Of a stretch of DNA of 64,000 bases, positions 27,383 to 35,775 are shown one piece after another. Every line of letters begins with the position of its first letter. Within the stretch, counting starts at the first letter, position 1. The stretch spans positions 3,609,658 through 3,673,657 of the forward strand of contig NZ_CP028897.1 of NCBI RefSeq assembly GCF_003072645.1, given 5' to 3'. The notes beneath the pieces are model-generated. The model was not told where the DNA came from. It worked only from the letters and a program-made list of their open reading frames with translations, and ran no database searches. The position numbers and the translations under genes are program-made. Source of the stretch: Dongshaea marina. Its GTDB lineage: Bacteria; Pseudomonadota; Gammaproteobacteria; Enterobacterales; Aeromonadaceae.

Positions 27383-29114
27383 TTTATGGCCCTACCTCAA
27401 GCTTTTTCGGCGCCACTGGCTGATGTTGTTGGCGGGCTTGATCCTCGCCATCGCAACCTTGTTTGCAGGAATTGGCTTGTTAGCCATTTCCGGATGGTTT
27501 CTCTCGGCCTCCGCAGTGGCCGGGATCACCTTTGGTGCACTGGCCCTGACCAGTTTTAACTATATGACACCAGCCGGTGGTGTCCGGGGTTTTGCTATTA
27601 CCCGGACCTTCTTTCGCTGGGCCGAGCGGGTGGTCACCCATGATGCGACCTTCCGCATTCTCAGCCGCCTTCGCTGCTGGTTCTGGGAGAAGATAGAGCC
27701 CCTCTCCCCCAACGCACTACAGAACTATCGTCAGGCCGATCTGCTGAACCGGCTGGTCGCCGATATTGACGCCCTGGATCATGTCTACCTGCGCCTGCTG
27801 ACCCCTCTTTTTGCCGCCCTGTTTATCAGCATGGCCGTGACCGCCTTTCTGGGGTACTTCTCCTCATCCCTTGCAGTGGTTCTCGGAGTGATTATGCTGA
27901 CGATGCTAATCGCCATGCCTCTGGTGTTCTACAAGCTGGGACGGGCTCCGGGACAAGCAGTTGCGGCTCGTAAACTAACTCTGAGGATCGCCCTGCTGGA
28001 TTACCTGCAGGGGCAGGCAGAACTACTGCTGTTCGGTGGCGATCGCCATTATCGTCAGCAGATCAACCTGCATGAGGCCCAGCTGATCCGTGCTCAGCAC
28101 GCTATGGCTCACCTGACAGGAATTGCCAACGCCCTGATTGTTCTGGTCAGTGGCTGGTCAACGCTGCTGATACTGTGGCTGGCCGCCGATGGGATTGGCT
28201 CTCATACTCCCCCTGGCCCCATGCTGGCGATGGTGGTGTTCCTGACCCTCGCCTCTTTTGAAGCCCTGATGCCACTAGCCAATGCATTCCAGCACCTGTC
28301 TACCAGTATCAGCTCAGCTCGCAGACTCAATCAGGTGCTTGAAAGCGCACCTGAGGTCACTTTCCCGGATCGCAGCAATACCAAGGCCAGCCATGGTCAG
28401 TTGAATATACAGGAGCTGCAGTTTTCCTATGACTCAGATGATAGGGTACTGAATAACTTTAACCTCAAGATTGCGGCCGGTGAAAAGGTGGCCCTGCTGG
28501 GAAAAACGGGTTGTGGTAAATCCACTTTGCTCAGTCTCATCACCCGTGAGCTCCAGGCCAGCCAGGGTAGCATCATGTTGGATAATCACCCTCTTGAGCA
28601 GTTCGATGAAGCCTCACTTCGTCAATCAATGGCGGTGGTAACCCAGCAGGTTCATATCTTTAGTGGCACGCTCAAAGATAACCTGCTGCTGGCAAACCCA
28701 CAGGCTAGCGACCAGCAGCTGCTCGAGGCCCTTGAGCAGATGGAGCTGGGTTACCTTGCTGAGGGTAAGTTTGCTCTCAATAACTGGATTGGTGAGGGAG
28801 GACGTCAGCTTTCAGGTGGCGAGAAGCGCCGCCTTGGCATCGCCCGTGCTCTGCTCCATCAGGCGCCGCTATTACTGCTCGACGAGCCGACGGAAGGACT
28901 GGACGCCAGTACCGAGCAGAGCATTCTGCAACAGCTTTTGTCTCTTTCAACCCACAAAACTTTGCTGATGATCACTCACAGGCTGGCAGCACTGGAGTCA
29001 TTAGATAGGATCTGCCTGATGGAGGCCGGTACCATCCGCTGTCAGGGATCCCATCAGGAGCTTCTGCAGAGCGATCCCTATTACCGGATGCTTAATCAGC
29101 GGATCGGGATCTAA
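27375..29114 (+). CDS. cydC: Heterodimeric ABC exporter subunit CydC
   Basis: Half-transporter of 579 residues that pairs with CydD. The membrane part has GIGLLAISGWFLSASAVAG and GGVRGFAITRTFFRWAERVV, both CydC hallmarks. The ATPase has Walker A LLGKTGCGKST, signature LSGGEKRRLGIARALL and Walker B LLLLDEPTEGLD, then the switch histidine in MITHRL. It starts inside cydD, so the subunits are coupled in translation. The structural genes cydAB are not in the window. Proximity to arcA fits a shared microaerobic role but is not proof of common control. Confidence 0.97.
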   Translation: MSDLWPYLKLFRRHWLMLLAGLILAIATLFAGIGLLAISGWFLSASAVAGITFGALALTSFNYMTPAGGVRGFAITRTFFRWAERVVTHDATFRILSRLRCWFWEKIEPLSPNALQNYRQADLLNRLVADIDALDHVYLRLLTPLFAALFISMAVTAFLGYFSSSLAVVLGVIMLTMLIAMPLVFYKLGRAPGQAVAARKLTLRIALLDYLQGQAELLLFGGDRHYRQQINLHEAQLIRAQHAMAHLTGIANALIVLVSGWSTLLILWLAADGIGSHTPPGPMLAMVVFLTLASFEALMPLANAFQHLSTSISSARRLNQVLESAPEVTFPDRSNTKASHGQLNIQELQFSYDSDDRVLNNFNLKIAAGEKVALLGKTGCGKSTLLSLITRELQASQGSIMLDNHPLEQFDEASLRQSMAVVTQQVHIFSGTLKDNLLLANPQASDQQLLEALEQMELGYLAEGKFALNNWIGEGGRQLSGGEKRRLGIARALLHQAPLLLLDEPTEGLDASTEQSILQQLLSLSTHKTLLMITHRLAALESLDRICLMEAGTIRCQGSHQELLQSDPYYRMLNQRIGI

Positions 29115-29239
29115 AATCCATGGTTGCGACACACCCTTGTGTTACAACCATCTCCTGAAGGGGTCTTTAGATTAAAGAGCTCTGAGATATTTTGTGATCA
29201 GATGATGCCACTCAGTGAGTATTAGAAAATCAGGATATA

Positions 29240-29261
29240 CGCCCGGGTCTGGCCCCGGGCG
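29240..29261 (-). terminator. Hairpin downstream of the 40-residue ORF
   Basis: Arms CGCCCGGG and CCCGGGCG with a 6-base loop, 33 bases after the stop of the small minus-strand gene. There is no strong T-run, so termination is plausible but not certain. The rest of the gap back to cydC holds only an interrupted inverted repeat near 29118-29151. Confidence 0.5.
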
Positions 29262-29293
29262 CTCCTATACTTAGGGCTCAAACCTATGGTGAA

Positions 29294-29416
29294 TCAATAC
29301 ATGAGATAGCCTAGCATGGCACAGATTAATGCATATCTCGCCAGCTTCTCAGTCTCATCATCAAGCCCCTGCGCTTTATTTATTCTGAATATTTCCTTTA
29401 GAAACTTCCCTGTCAT
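29294..29416 (-). CDS. Predicted 40-residue small protein
   Basis: Short open frame MTGKFLKEIFRINKAQG... ending ALICAMLGYLMY. It has a charged amphipathic first half and a hydrophobic C-terminal 12-15 residues that could anchor in the membrane. A very strong GGAGGAG stands five bases before the ATG. That Shine-Dalgarno can pair with CTCCACC just upstream (TACTCC/GGAGTA or CTCCA/TGGAG), so its translation may be controlled. It is too short for standard gene callers. It is not recognised as a member of any family. The ribosome site, a following hairpin and isolation between two terminated units support it as a real gene. Confidence 0.6.
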   Translation of the reverse strand: MTGKFLKEIFRINKAQGLDDETEKLARYALICAMLGYLMY

Positions 29417-29636
29417 ATTACTCCTCCATTGGTGGAGTAAAGATCTTACCATCAAGAAATTTTAAGTTTTTTAAAAAAGAGGAGTCCCTTCTTTTTTTGG
29501 ACTCAATACTTTGTAAAGAATCTTTTCAGGGGTGGCGTTCAAGATGCAAATCAGCGGGAAAGACTATGATCGGCCGTTCGATTTTGAGTTGTTTGATTTC
29601 AGTATGGCCAACTGAAGTGGAGGAGAGCAGATACGA

Positions 29637-29662
29637 AAAAGCAGCGCCATAGCGCTGCTTTT
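29637..29662 (-). terminator. Terminator of the purA paralogue
   Basis: Stem AAAAGCAGCGC/GCGCTGCTTTT with a 4-base loop and T-runs on both strands, 18 bases after the stop codon. Confidence 0.9.
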
Positions 29663-29679
29663 CTTGGTATTCGAGAGGA

Positions 29680-30936
29680 TTAGCGCAGGATCATCTGCTC
29701 GCGCTCGGGCCCCACAGAGACCATGCTCACGGGAACTCCCATCAGCTCTTCGATTCGCAGCACATAGTTTTGCGCTGCCGCCGGCAGGCTCTCGAAGGTA
29801 CGGCATCCGCTAATATCCTCATCCCAGCCCTCCAGGGCCTCATAGACGGGAGCCAGAGTCGCCGTCTGTGGCCAGATCGGGTTTTCACTATGCTCTCCGG
29901 CGTAGGCGGTACAGATCTTCAGATCGCGCATCCCGCTCAGGCAATCAATCTTAGTCAATGCGATCTCGGTCGCCGCCTGCAGCTCCACCCCGTTACGGGT
30001 CGCAACCGCATCAAAATACCCCATATCACGGGGGCGTCCGGTCACGGCACCATATTCGTTAGAGGCCTCACGGAAATTGTCCTGCTCTTCCATGGCGGTG
30101 ATGAGAGTTCCGGTCCCTACAGATGAGCTAAAGGATTTAGCCACCGCGATCACCCGCTCCGGGCGCAGTGCCGGCAGGCCACTGCCGATGCCAGCGTAAG
30201 CCGAGGTGACATTGGAGGAGGTCGTCCAGGGGTACTCCCCAAACACCAGATCCCGTCCGGCACCTAGTTGGGCTTCAAACAGCATGTTTTTACCCTCAGA
30301 GCGTAAAGCCTTGAGGGGCTCAGAGACATTACAGATCGCATCGCGCCAGGGCGCTGAAACCTCCAACAGCCAGTCGGTCATCTCCCGGGCACTTTGGCTA
30401 AACTCAAACGATGGATAAAGCGCCTTGAGCTGGGGCAGCTTCCAGTCCAGCATGAACTGAATGCGCTCAAGCAGGACCTCGGGTTGCTTCAGCCAGCCCA
30501 CCAGGATCCCCTTTTTCATCACCCGGTCGCCATAGGCAGGCGCGATCCCCTGACGGGTTGAGCCATAAGCTCCCTCTCCCAGACGCTCCTCTTCGAGAGT
30601 ATCTTCCAGGGCATGCAGAGGTAAACAGAGGGTGGCCCGGTCTGAGATACAGATATTCACCTCAACTCCGGCGCTGCGGATCTCAGAAAGCTCCTGGGTC
30701 AGAGGCTCAGGGCTGATCACCATCCCGGGACCCAAGATCGCGGTACAATCGGGATTAAACACGCCACTTGGCAATTGATGCAGCTTAAAGGTCCCAAACT
30801 CATTGACCACAGTATGTCCGGCGTTGTTGCCTCCCTGAAAACGGACACTTGCAGAGGCATCTCCCGCCAGATAGTCCACGATTCGGCCCTTGCCTTCATC
30901 ACCCCAGTTAGCACCCACAACAACGATAGACGACAT
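29680..30936 (-). CDS. purA: Adenylosuccinate synthetase paralogue (PurA2)
   Basis: A 418-residue enzyme of the PurA family, which joins IMP and aspartate using GTP in AMP synthesis. It has the catalytic loop ANWGDEGKGRIVDYLAG (the usual GKGK is GKGR), FQGGNNAGHTVV with the catalytic His, STRQGIAPAY, and the GAVTGRPRDMGYFDAV segment. It is somewhat shorter and more divergent than the housekeeping PurA, whose usual neighbours (hflC, nsrR) are absent, so a second, specialised copy is likely. GAGGAG precedes the ATG. It is divergent from a LysR-type gene that would be expected to control it, but that gene is frameshifted here. The true substrate and role are open. Confidence 0.88.
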   Translation of the reverse strand: MSSIVVVGANWGDEGKGRIVDYLAGDASASVRFQGGNNAGHTVVNEFGTFKLHQLPSGVFNPDCTAILGPGMVISPEPLTQELSEIRSAGVEVNICISDRATLCLPLHALEDTLEEERLGEGAYGSTRQGIAPAYGDRVMKKGILVGWLKQPEVLLERIQFMLDWKLPQLKALYPSFEFSQSAREMTDWLLEVSAPWRDAICNVSEPLKALRSEGKNMLFEAQLGAGRDLVFGEYPWTTSSNVTSAYAGIGSGLPALRPERVIAVAKSFSSSVGTGTLITAMEEQDNFREASNEYGAVTGRPRDMGYFDAVATRNGVELQAATEIALTKIDCLSGMRDLKICTAYAGEHSENPIWPQTATLAPVYEALEGWDEDISGCRTFESLPAAAQNYVLRIEELMGVPVSMVSVGPEREQMILR

Positions 30937-31219
30937 AATTTAATCTCCTCATAGCTAAGCCCATGATCCTACGCCGCCTTGCTTGATATGAAAAATTAAT
31001 TATTATTATTAGTTTAATAAGAGTTTCATATAACCTGACTGCCTGATCCCAGTACTGCGACATCAGTCGAAAGTGCTCGTCGACGCGACGTGAATCCATC
31101 CATGGAAGCTCCACCGCGTCACCCCTGATGCAGAGGGCCTGCTTGAGCACAGCTCGACAGCTGTCCCTAGAGATCAATTATTGAAACTGCCTTTAACAGG
31201 CGAACTGAAGAGGTACAGG

Positions 31220-32106
31220 ATGTTGGATATCCACTGGCTTAAAACCTTTGTAACCCTGGCAAGGGTGCAGCATTTTGGCAAGGCTGCCACTGAGCTGCAC
31301 ATGACCCAGCCGAATGTCACCCTGCATATCAAGCAGCTTGAGCAGGCGACTCGGATCAAGCTGCTGGAGCGCTCGCCATTCAGCCTGACTCAAGCCGGAG
31401 AACGCTTGCTACAGAGCGCTCAAAAAACCCTGATGGAGCTGCAAACCTGCCAAATGGATCTCAATGCTATGGGGATCTAAGCCAGGGAACCCTGAGCATC
31501 GCCGCCAGTGATATCATCTCCCGCCTGATGCTAATCGGTCCCTTTCAACGCTTCAGGCAACATTACCCGGGCATCGATCTCTCCCTGTTCAATACCACCT
31601 CCGCCCAGGCCGCAGAGCTGGTTAAGAGTGCCCGAGCCGATCTCGGATTTGTAATGGCTCACAAACAGAGCCAGCCCCTGCACTTCACCGAACTACACAG
31701 GATCCACTGGTGCGCCCTCGGCGGGGGATCGCCACGCCTTGCTTGCGCATCGAATTCAGAGCCCGAAACTGAGCTCACCCTGATCCTGCTCGGTCATGAT
31801 ACCCGCACCCGGGATCTCATCGATTCAGCCCTCCCCACCCTTAATCTCGGCTCATATCGGGTGATGGAGGTCGGCAGTGTGGATGCTCAGATTGATTGGG
31901 CAGAGGCTGGATTTGGCATCGCCATTGTCCCTGACTTCGCCCTGCACTCTAAGCTCAATCTCAGCTCTGAGATCACCGCACTTCCTGATTTTCCCACCAC
32001 CAGCCTGGGCTATATCCTGCGGCAAAACCAGCTGCAATCGAAAGCTCTCAAGCAGCTCTTAGAGTGGGTCAGGGAAACGATTGCAAGCTCACAGCGCCTT
32101 CAATAA
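31220..32106 (+). pseudogene. LysR-family regulator, frameshifted
   Basis: The N-terminal part MLDIHWLKTFVTLARVQHFG has the LysR winged helix (AATELHMTQPNVTLHIKQLE). It stops at 31478-31480. The rest, GDLSQGTLSIAASDIISRL and the periplasmic-binding-like effector domain through 32106, continues in another frame. Adding one G to the four-G run at 31471-31474 restores a normal 296-residue LysR protein. Either the cell carries a one-base deletion or the assembly has a homopolymer error. It lies divergent from purA2 and would be its natural regulator. No other damage is visible in either part, which speaks for an error or a very recent event. Confidence 0.85.
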
Positions 32107-32161
32107 GCTTAGGGGGCTCCCTGTTTCACTTTTTAACTTCGCGGAAGAGGTAACTGTATCG

Positions 32162-32722
32162 ATGGATCCAACGAATAATGCTTTACTCAAGCGAGTCTGG
32201 GGAGAGTACCAACAAGCGCTCAAGGCATTCCTACACTCTAAAGTCAGCAATGATGCTGATGTTGACGAGTTGCTCCAGGAAATCCTGATCAAAACCTACC
32301 AAAACCTCTCCTCTGTTCGTGAGATGAACAGCATCAAAGCCTGGTTATTTCAGCTTGCTAACCACACCATTATTGACTTTTACCGTAAGCACTCTCGAGA
32401 TAATCGTCTAACCAACGAACAAATATTATTCACAGACGATGACTATAACCTTAAACAGGAGTTGGCTAGATGTATTACTCCATTCGTACAGGCCTTACCT
32501 GAGCAAGAGGGGTACCTGCTTCAACGCATCGATCTTGATGGACACAGCCAGAAACTAATTGCCGAGCAGCTCGGAGTCAGCTATTCCACCTTGAAATCTC
32601 GGGTTCAAAAAAGCCGCATCAATCTTAAAAAGCTATTTGAAGATTGCTGTCACCTGTCACTGGACAGCAGCGGCAACCTGATAGATTGTGAAGCAAAATC
32701 AGGGGATTGTGATTCCTGTTAA
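32162..32722 (+). CDS. sigZ: RNA polymerase sigma factor SigZ-like
   Basis: A 186-residue ECF-type sigma factor. Region 2 runs through VDELLQEILIKTYQNLSSV and SIKAWLFQLANHTIIDFYRKH; region 4 is the helix-turn-helix LIAEQLGVSYSTLKSRVQKSRINLKKL. The C-terminal tail FEDCCHLSLDSSGNLIDCEAKSGDCDSC adds five cysteines and matches the SigZ type. No anti-sigma gene is adjacent; the cysteine-rich tail could sense redox state or bind metal, as inference. The ATG at 32162 fits the family N terminus. The GST-like gene follows after 101 bases in the same direction. Confidence 0.85.
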   Translation: MDPTNNALLKRVWGEYQQALKAFLHSKVSNDADVDELLQEILIKTYQNLSSVREMNSIKAWLFQLANHTIIDFYRKHSRDNRLTNEQILFTDDDYNLKQELARCITPFVQALPEQEGYLLQRIDLDGHSQKLIAEQLGVSYSTLKSRVQKSRINLKKLFEDCCHLSLDSSGNLIDCEAKSGDCDSC

Positions 32723-32823
32723 AAAAATGCCTATAAGCATGCACTTTTGCTTCGTCTTTTTCTTTGTACATCCGTCTTACTGGTAAAGGCATAACCAAGC
32801 CAAACATTACCGAGGAGAAAAAG

Positions 32824-33516
32824 ATGCTCAAAGTTATTAGCTTTAAAATCTGCCCCTTCGTCCAGCGAGTAACCGCAACACTGGAAGCCAAACAGATCCC
32901 CTATGAAGTTGTATATATAGACCTAAACAGCAAGCCTCAGTGGTTCCTGGATATTTCACCGAATGGCCAGGTTCCACTGCTGATCACTGAATCCACAACC
33001 CCGCTCTTTGAGTCTGACGCCATCATTGAATACATCGAGGATGAATATGGCCCGCTACAGCAAAATCTAACGAATGAGCATCGAGCACTAGAGCGCGCAT
33101 GGAGCTATCTTGGATCCAAACATTATCTGATGCAGTGCTCAGCCATGACTAGCCCCGACCAAATCACCTTGACTCAGCGGATCCAGAAGCTGAGTCACGC
33201 CTTCGCCAAAGCCGAAGCACAATTCAAAGCAGGCCCCTTGTTCAACGGTGATTCTCTTAGCCGTGTTGATCTTGCCTGGCTCCCATTACTGCACCGTGCC
33301 CATATAATTCAATCGCATACCTGTTTTGATATGCTCGAAGGCTTCCCAAAAATGAAAAAGTGGCAACAAGCCCTTATAACAACCGGCCTCACTGACCGTT
33401 CTGTTTCAAAGGATTTCGTAGAAAATTTCACAAGCTTCTATCTTTCCAACAAAACTTATCTGGGAAGAGGCGCGGACTGCCCGGCCCACTCAACCGGCGG
33501 TTGTGACTGCTGCTAA
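32824..33516 (+). CDS. Glutathione S-transferase family protein
   Basis: A 230-residue protein. The N-terminal thioredoxin fold (about 1-78) begins MLKVISFKICPFVQRVTATL with a glutaredoxin-like CPF site, then NGQVPLLITE (cis-Pro) and LFESDAIIEYIEDEYG (the GST glutathione-binding ES motif). The helical domain follows. The last ten residues, HSTGGCDCC, are an unusual cysteine-rich tail resembling the tail of the preceding sigma factor. GAGGAG precedes the ATG at 32824. The CPF site suggests an omega-like or lyase-type thiol transferase. Operon or regulon membership with sigZ is likely. Confidence 0.85.
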   Translation: MLKVISFKICPFVQRVTATLEAKQIPYEVVYIDLNSKPQWFLDISPNGQVPLLITESTTPLFESDAIIEYIEDEYGPLQQNLTNEHRALERAWSYLGSKHYLMQCSAMTSPDQITLTQRIQKLSHAFAKAEAQFKAGPLFNGDSLSRVDLAWLPLLHRAHIIQSHTCFDMLEGFPKMKKWQQALITTGLTDRSVSKDFVENFTSFYLSNKTYLGRGADCPAHSTGGCDCC

Positions 33517-33768
33517 AGGGTCTAACCGATTCACAGGTGTCGAGCCAAAAGCCGGCACCTTCATTATCTATCATCAAGTGTAAGCCTAACCCAGCTTAAC
33601 GAGCCCCCTTATCATCCCGACACGCTCCTGACCACAAAGAAAATAATTAGAACCAGCCGCAAGATGAAGCAACTTTATACCGGATTAAAGGCGGGTTATT
33701 GTTGCTATATAAACATGAATATAAAATACTGTTTCTTAAAAGAGACTAATCAATCATCAAAACAACAT

Positions 33769-34670
33769 ATGCTGAACACCATTAACCTTGCCGACATCCG
33801 CTCCTTCGTGTTGATCGCCGAGTTAGGTAACTTTACCAAGGCGGCTGAAACACTCGGGGTATCCCGCTCCCATGTCTCGCGGCAGATCAGCAATCTTGAA
33901 AAGCAGATGGGGTCACCCTGCTGGTCCGCACCACCCGTACTCAGCGCCTGACCCGGGCCGGTCAGGAGTTCTATGAAAAGTGTGAAGCAGCCCTCAATGG
34001 CATCGATCAGGCGTTGATCGCCGCCGTGGATGATACCCGGTCCGTTCGAGGGACGATTCGGATCAATTGTGTCGGGGGTTACCTGGGAGAGGAGCTGATC
34101 GCCGGTATGCTCTGTGAATTTTTGCAGGAGTATCCGGATGTCAACATCAACCTTGATTTTAGCAGTCACCGCATCGATCTGATTGAGGATGAGTTCGATC
34201 TTGCCTTTCGGATGGGCAAACTTGAAGACGCAGGGTTTATTGCCAGAAAACTGCTGGATCTCACCATGGTTACCCTGGCAAGCCCCGCCTATATCGAACG
34301 CTACGGCGATCCTGAGCATCCCAGAGAGCTTAGTGAGCATCACTGTCTGAGCGGATCGGTCAAAAAATGGAGTTATCGAAACATTCACTCCCCGGAACTA
34401 AGCTTCGATGCCCAGATCAGGGGGCAGCTTGAGTGTAAAAATGGCCGGGTGATGCTGCTGGGAGCCTTGGCAGGAAACGGGATCATCCGGGTACCGCTTA
34501 TCTACTGCCAGCAGGAGGTCCAGCAGGGAAGATTGCGGCGAGTACTCAAAGAGTGGGAGATCCCGGATGTGGAATTTTCAGCCCTTTATCACAGGGATCG
34601 ATATCAGCCGAACCGGTTGCGAACCCTGATAGAGTTTATGAAAAGCTATTTTGAAAACCTTCGGGGCTAA
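33769..34670 (+). pseudogene. LysR-family regulator, frameshifted
   Basis: The start MLNTINLADIRSFVLIAELG and helix-turn-helix AAETLGVSRSHVSRQISNLE are LysR-type, followed by LEKQMG. The frame then breaks at the four-G run 33909-33912. The continuation VTLLVRTTRTQRLTRAGQEF and the complete effector domain through 34670 lie in another frame; one extra G would restore a 300-residue protein. The gene faces the SDR gene 3' to 3', separated by a terminator. As with the other LysR gene, both halves look intact apart from one base. Confidence 0.85.
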
Positions 34671-34687
34671 TGCCTTGAATCCCGGCC

Positions 34688-34716
34688 AAAAAAATGCGCC
34701 CTGAGGCGCATTTTTT
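34688..34716. terminator. Bidirectional terminator between lysR and SDR genes
   Basis: Stem TGCGCC/GGCGCA with loop CTGA, flanked by A and T runs that extend the stem and serve both directions. Confidence 0.93.
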
Positions 34717-34734
34717 ATCTGAAACCGGGCCCGA

Positions 34735-35454
34735 TTAAGGCTCCTGGCGAGTTGCCGCCAGCACGATTTCACGAATGCAGACATTCTGTGGCTGCTGGTA
34801 AGCGAAGCTCACGGCGCGGGCGATATCGTCAGCCACCAGGGGCCCACCCATGGTGCCCTTCCACTCTTCATAGCCATCGCGAATTTCACTGGAGGTGGTG
34901 TGAGACAACAGCTCAGTCTCAACGGCGCCCGGTGCAATGGTGATGACGCGAACATTGGAAGCAGCAACCTCTTCACGTACATTCTCTGAGATCGCATGCA
35001 CCGCGAACTTGGTTCCGCAATAGGCTGCATGGTTTCCAAAGGTCTTGCGACCAGCAATCGAGCTAATGTTGATGATGGTCCCGGTATTGCGGGCCTTCAT
35101 TGGCGCAAGCACCGCCTGCATCCCGTTCATCAGACCCAGAACGTTGACATCAAACATGGTCTTCCACTCAGCGCTATCTTGAGTATCCAGCTGACCCAGC
35201 AGCATCATGCCTGCATTATTCACAATGGCATCGGCAGGGCCATACTCGGCCTCGGCCTTAGCGATCGCCTGCTCAAAAGAGGCCTTATCGGTCACATCGA
35301 CCTTTTCACACATTGTATTAGGCAGATCCATGGCTTGCAGGCGCTCAATGCGGCGTGCCAGCAGCAGCAGAGGGTGTCCCTCATCACTCAAACGACGGGC
35401 AATCGCTTCACCAATACCAGAACTTGCACCTGTAATCACAACGAGCTTTTTCAT
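34735..35454 (-). CDS. Short-chain dehydrogenase/reductase
   Basis: A 239-residue classical SDR, a cytoplasmic NAD(P)-dependent oxidoreductase. The cofactor loop is VITGASSGIGEAIA, followed by the NNAGM motif, the catalytic Ser in INISSIAG and the YxxxK pair in AAYCGTKFA. ARRIERL after the second strand suggests preference for NADP. GGAGAAATG precedes the start. It is related to YdfG-like serine/3-hydroxyacid dehydrogenases. The substrate cannot be named. Confidence 0.9.
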   Translation of the reverse strand: MKKLVVITGASSGIGEAIARRLSDEGHPLLLLARRIERLQAMDLPNTMCEKVDVTDKASFEQAIAKAEAEYGPADAIVNNAGMMLLGQLDTQDSAEWKTMFDVNVLGLMNGMQAVLAPMKARNTGTIINISSIAGRKTFGNHAAYCGTKFAVHAISENVREEVAASNVRVITIAPGAVETELLSHTTSSEIRDGYEEWKGTMGGPLVADDIARAVSFAYQQPQNVCIREIVLAATRQEP

Positions 35455-35775
35455 AACATTTCTCCGATTGAATCATGGGGCAACAAGATGGCCTGAGCCT
35501 TAACTGTTGCGATGGAGGTATGCTACGCAAAAGGGATTTGTTGATATATAGGGGTTTAATCAAATCACTGTTGCCATATAGCAACAATATGGGTGCAGCT
35601 GATGGTGAAGGGATCAGGGTATTCCATCCTCTCTTGGGAGTAGATCAGATGATTCCGCAGGGGTAGTAAGCCGAAGGAGGCAGTGAAATGGCTAAACAGA
35701 CCAGGGATACATCGATGCCCAATAAAAAAGAGCCCGGATAACGGGCTCTTTTTATCTCTTTATCAACTTACATCT
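35455..35775. other. Gap between SDR and symporter genes
   Basis: 321 bases. It contains the SDR promoter side and, at the far end, the symporter terminator. A 63-codon plus-strand frame has no ribosome site or family signal. No gene was found. Confidence 0.5.
35725..35753 (-). terminator. Terminator of the AGCS symporter gene
   Basis: Perfect 12-bp stem AAAAAGAGCCCG/CGGGCTCTTTTT with a 5-base loop, ending in T on both strands. Confidence 0.92.

Noticed and set aside
29535..29620. 23-codon plus-strand frame (MQISGKDYDRPFDF...)
   Set aside because: Too short, weak ribosome site, no terminator or partner; not enough to support a gene.
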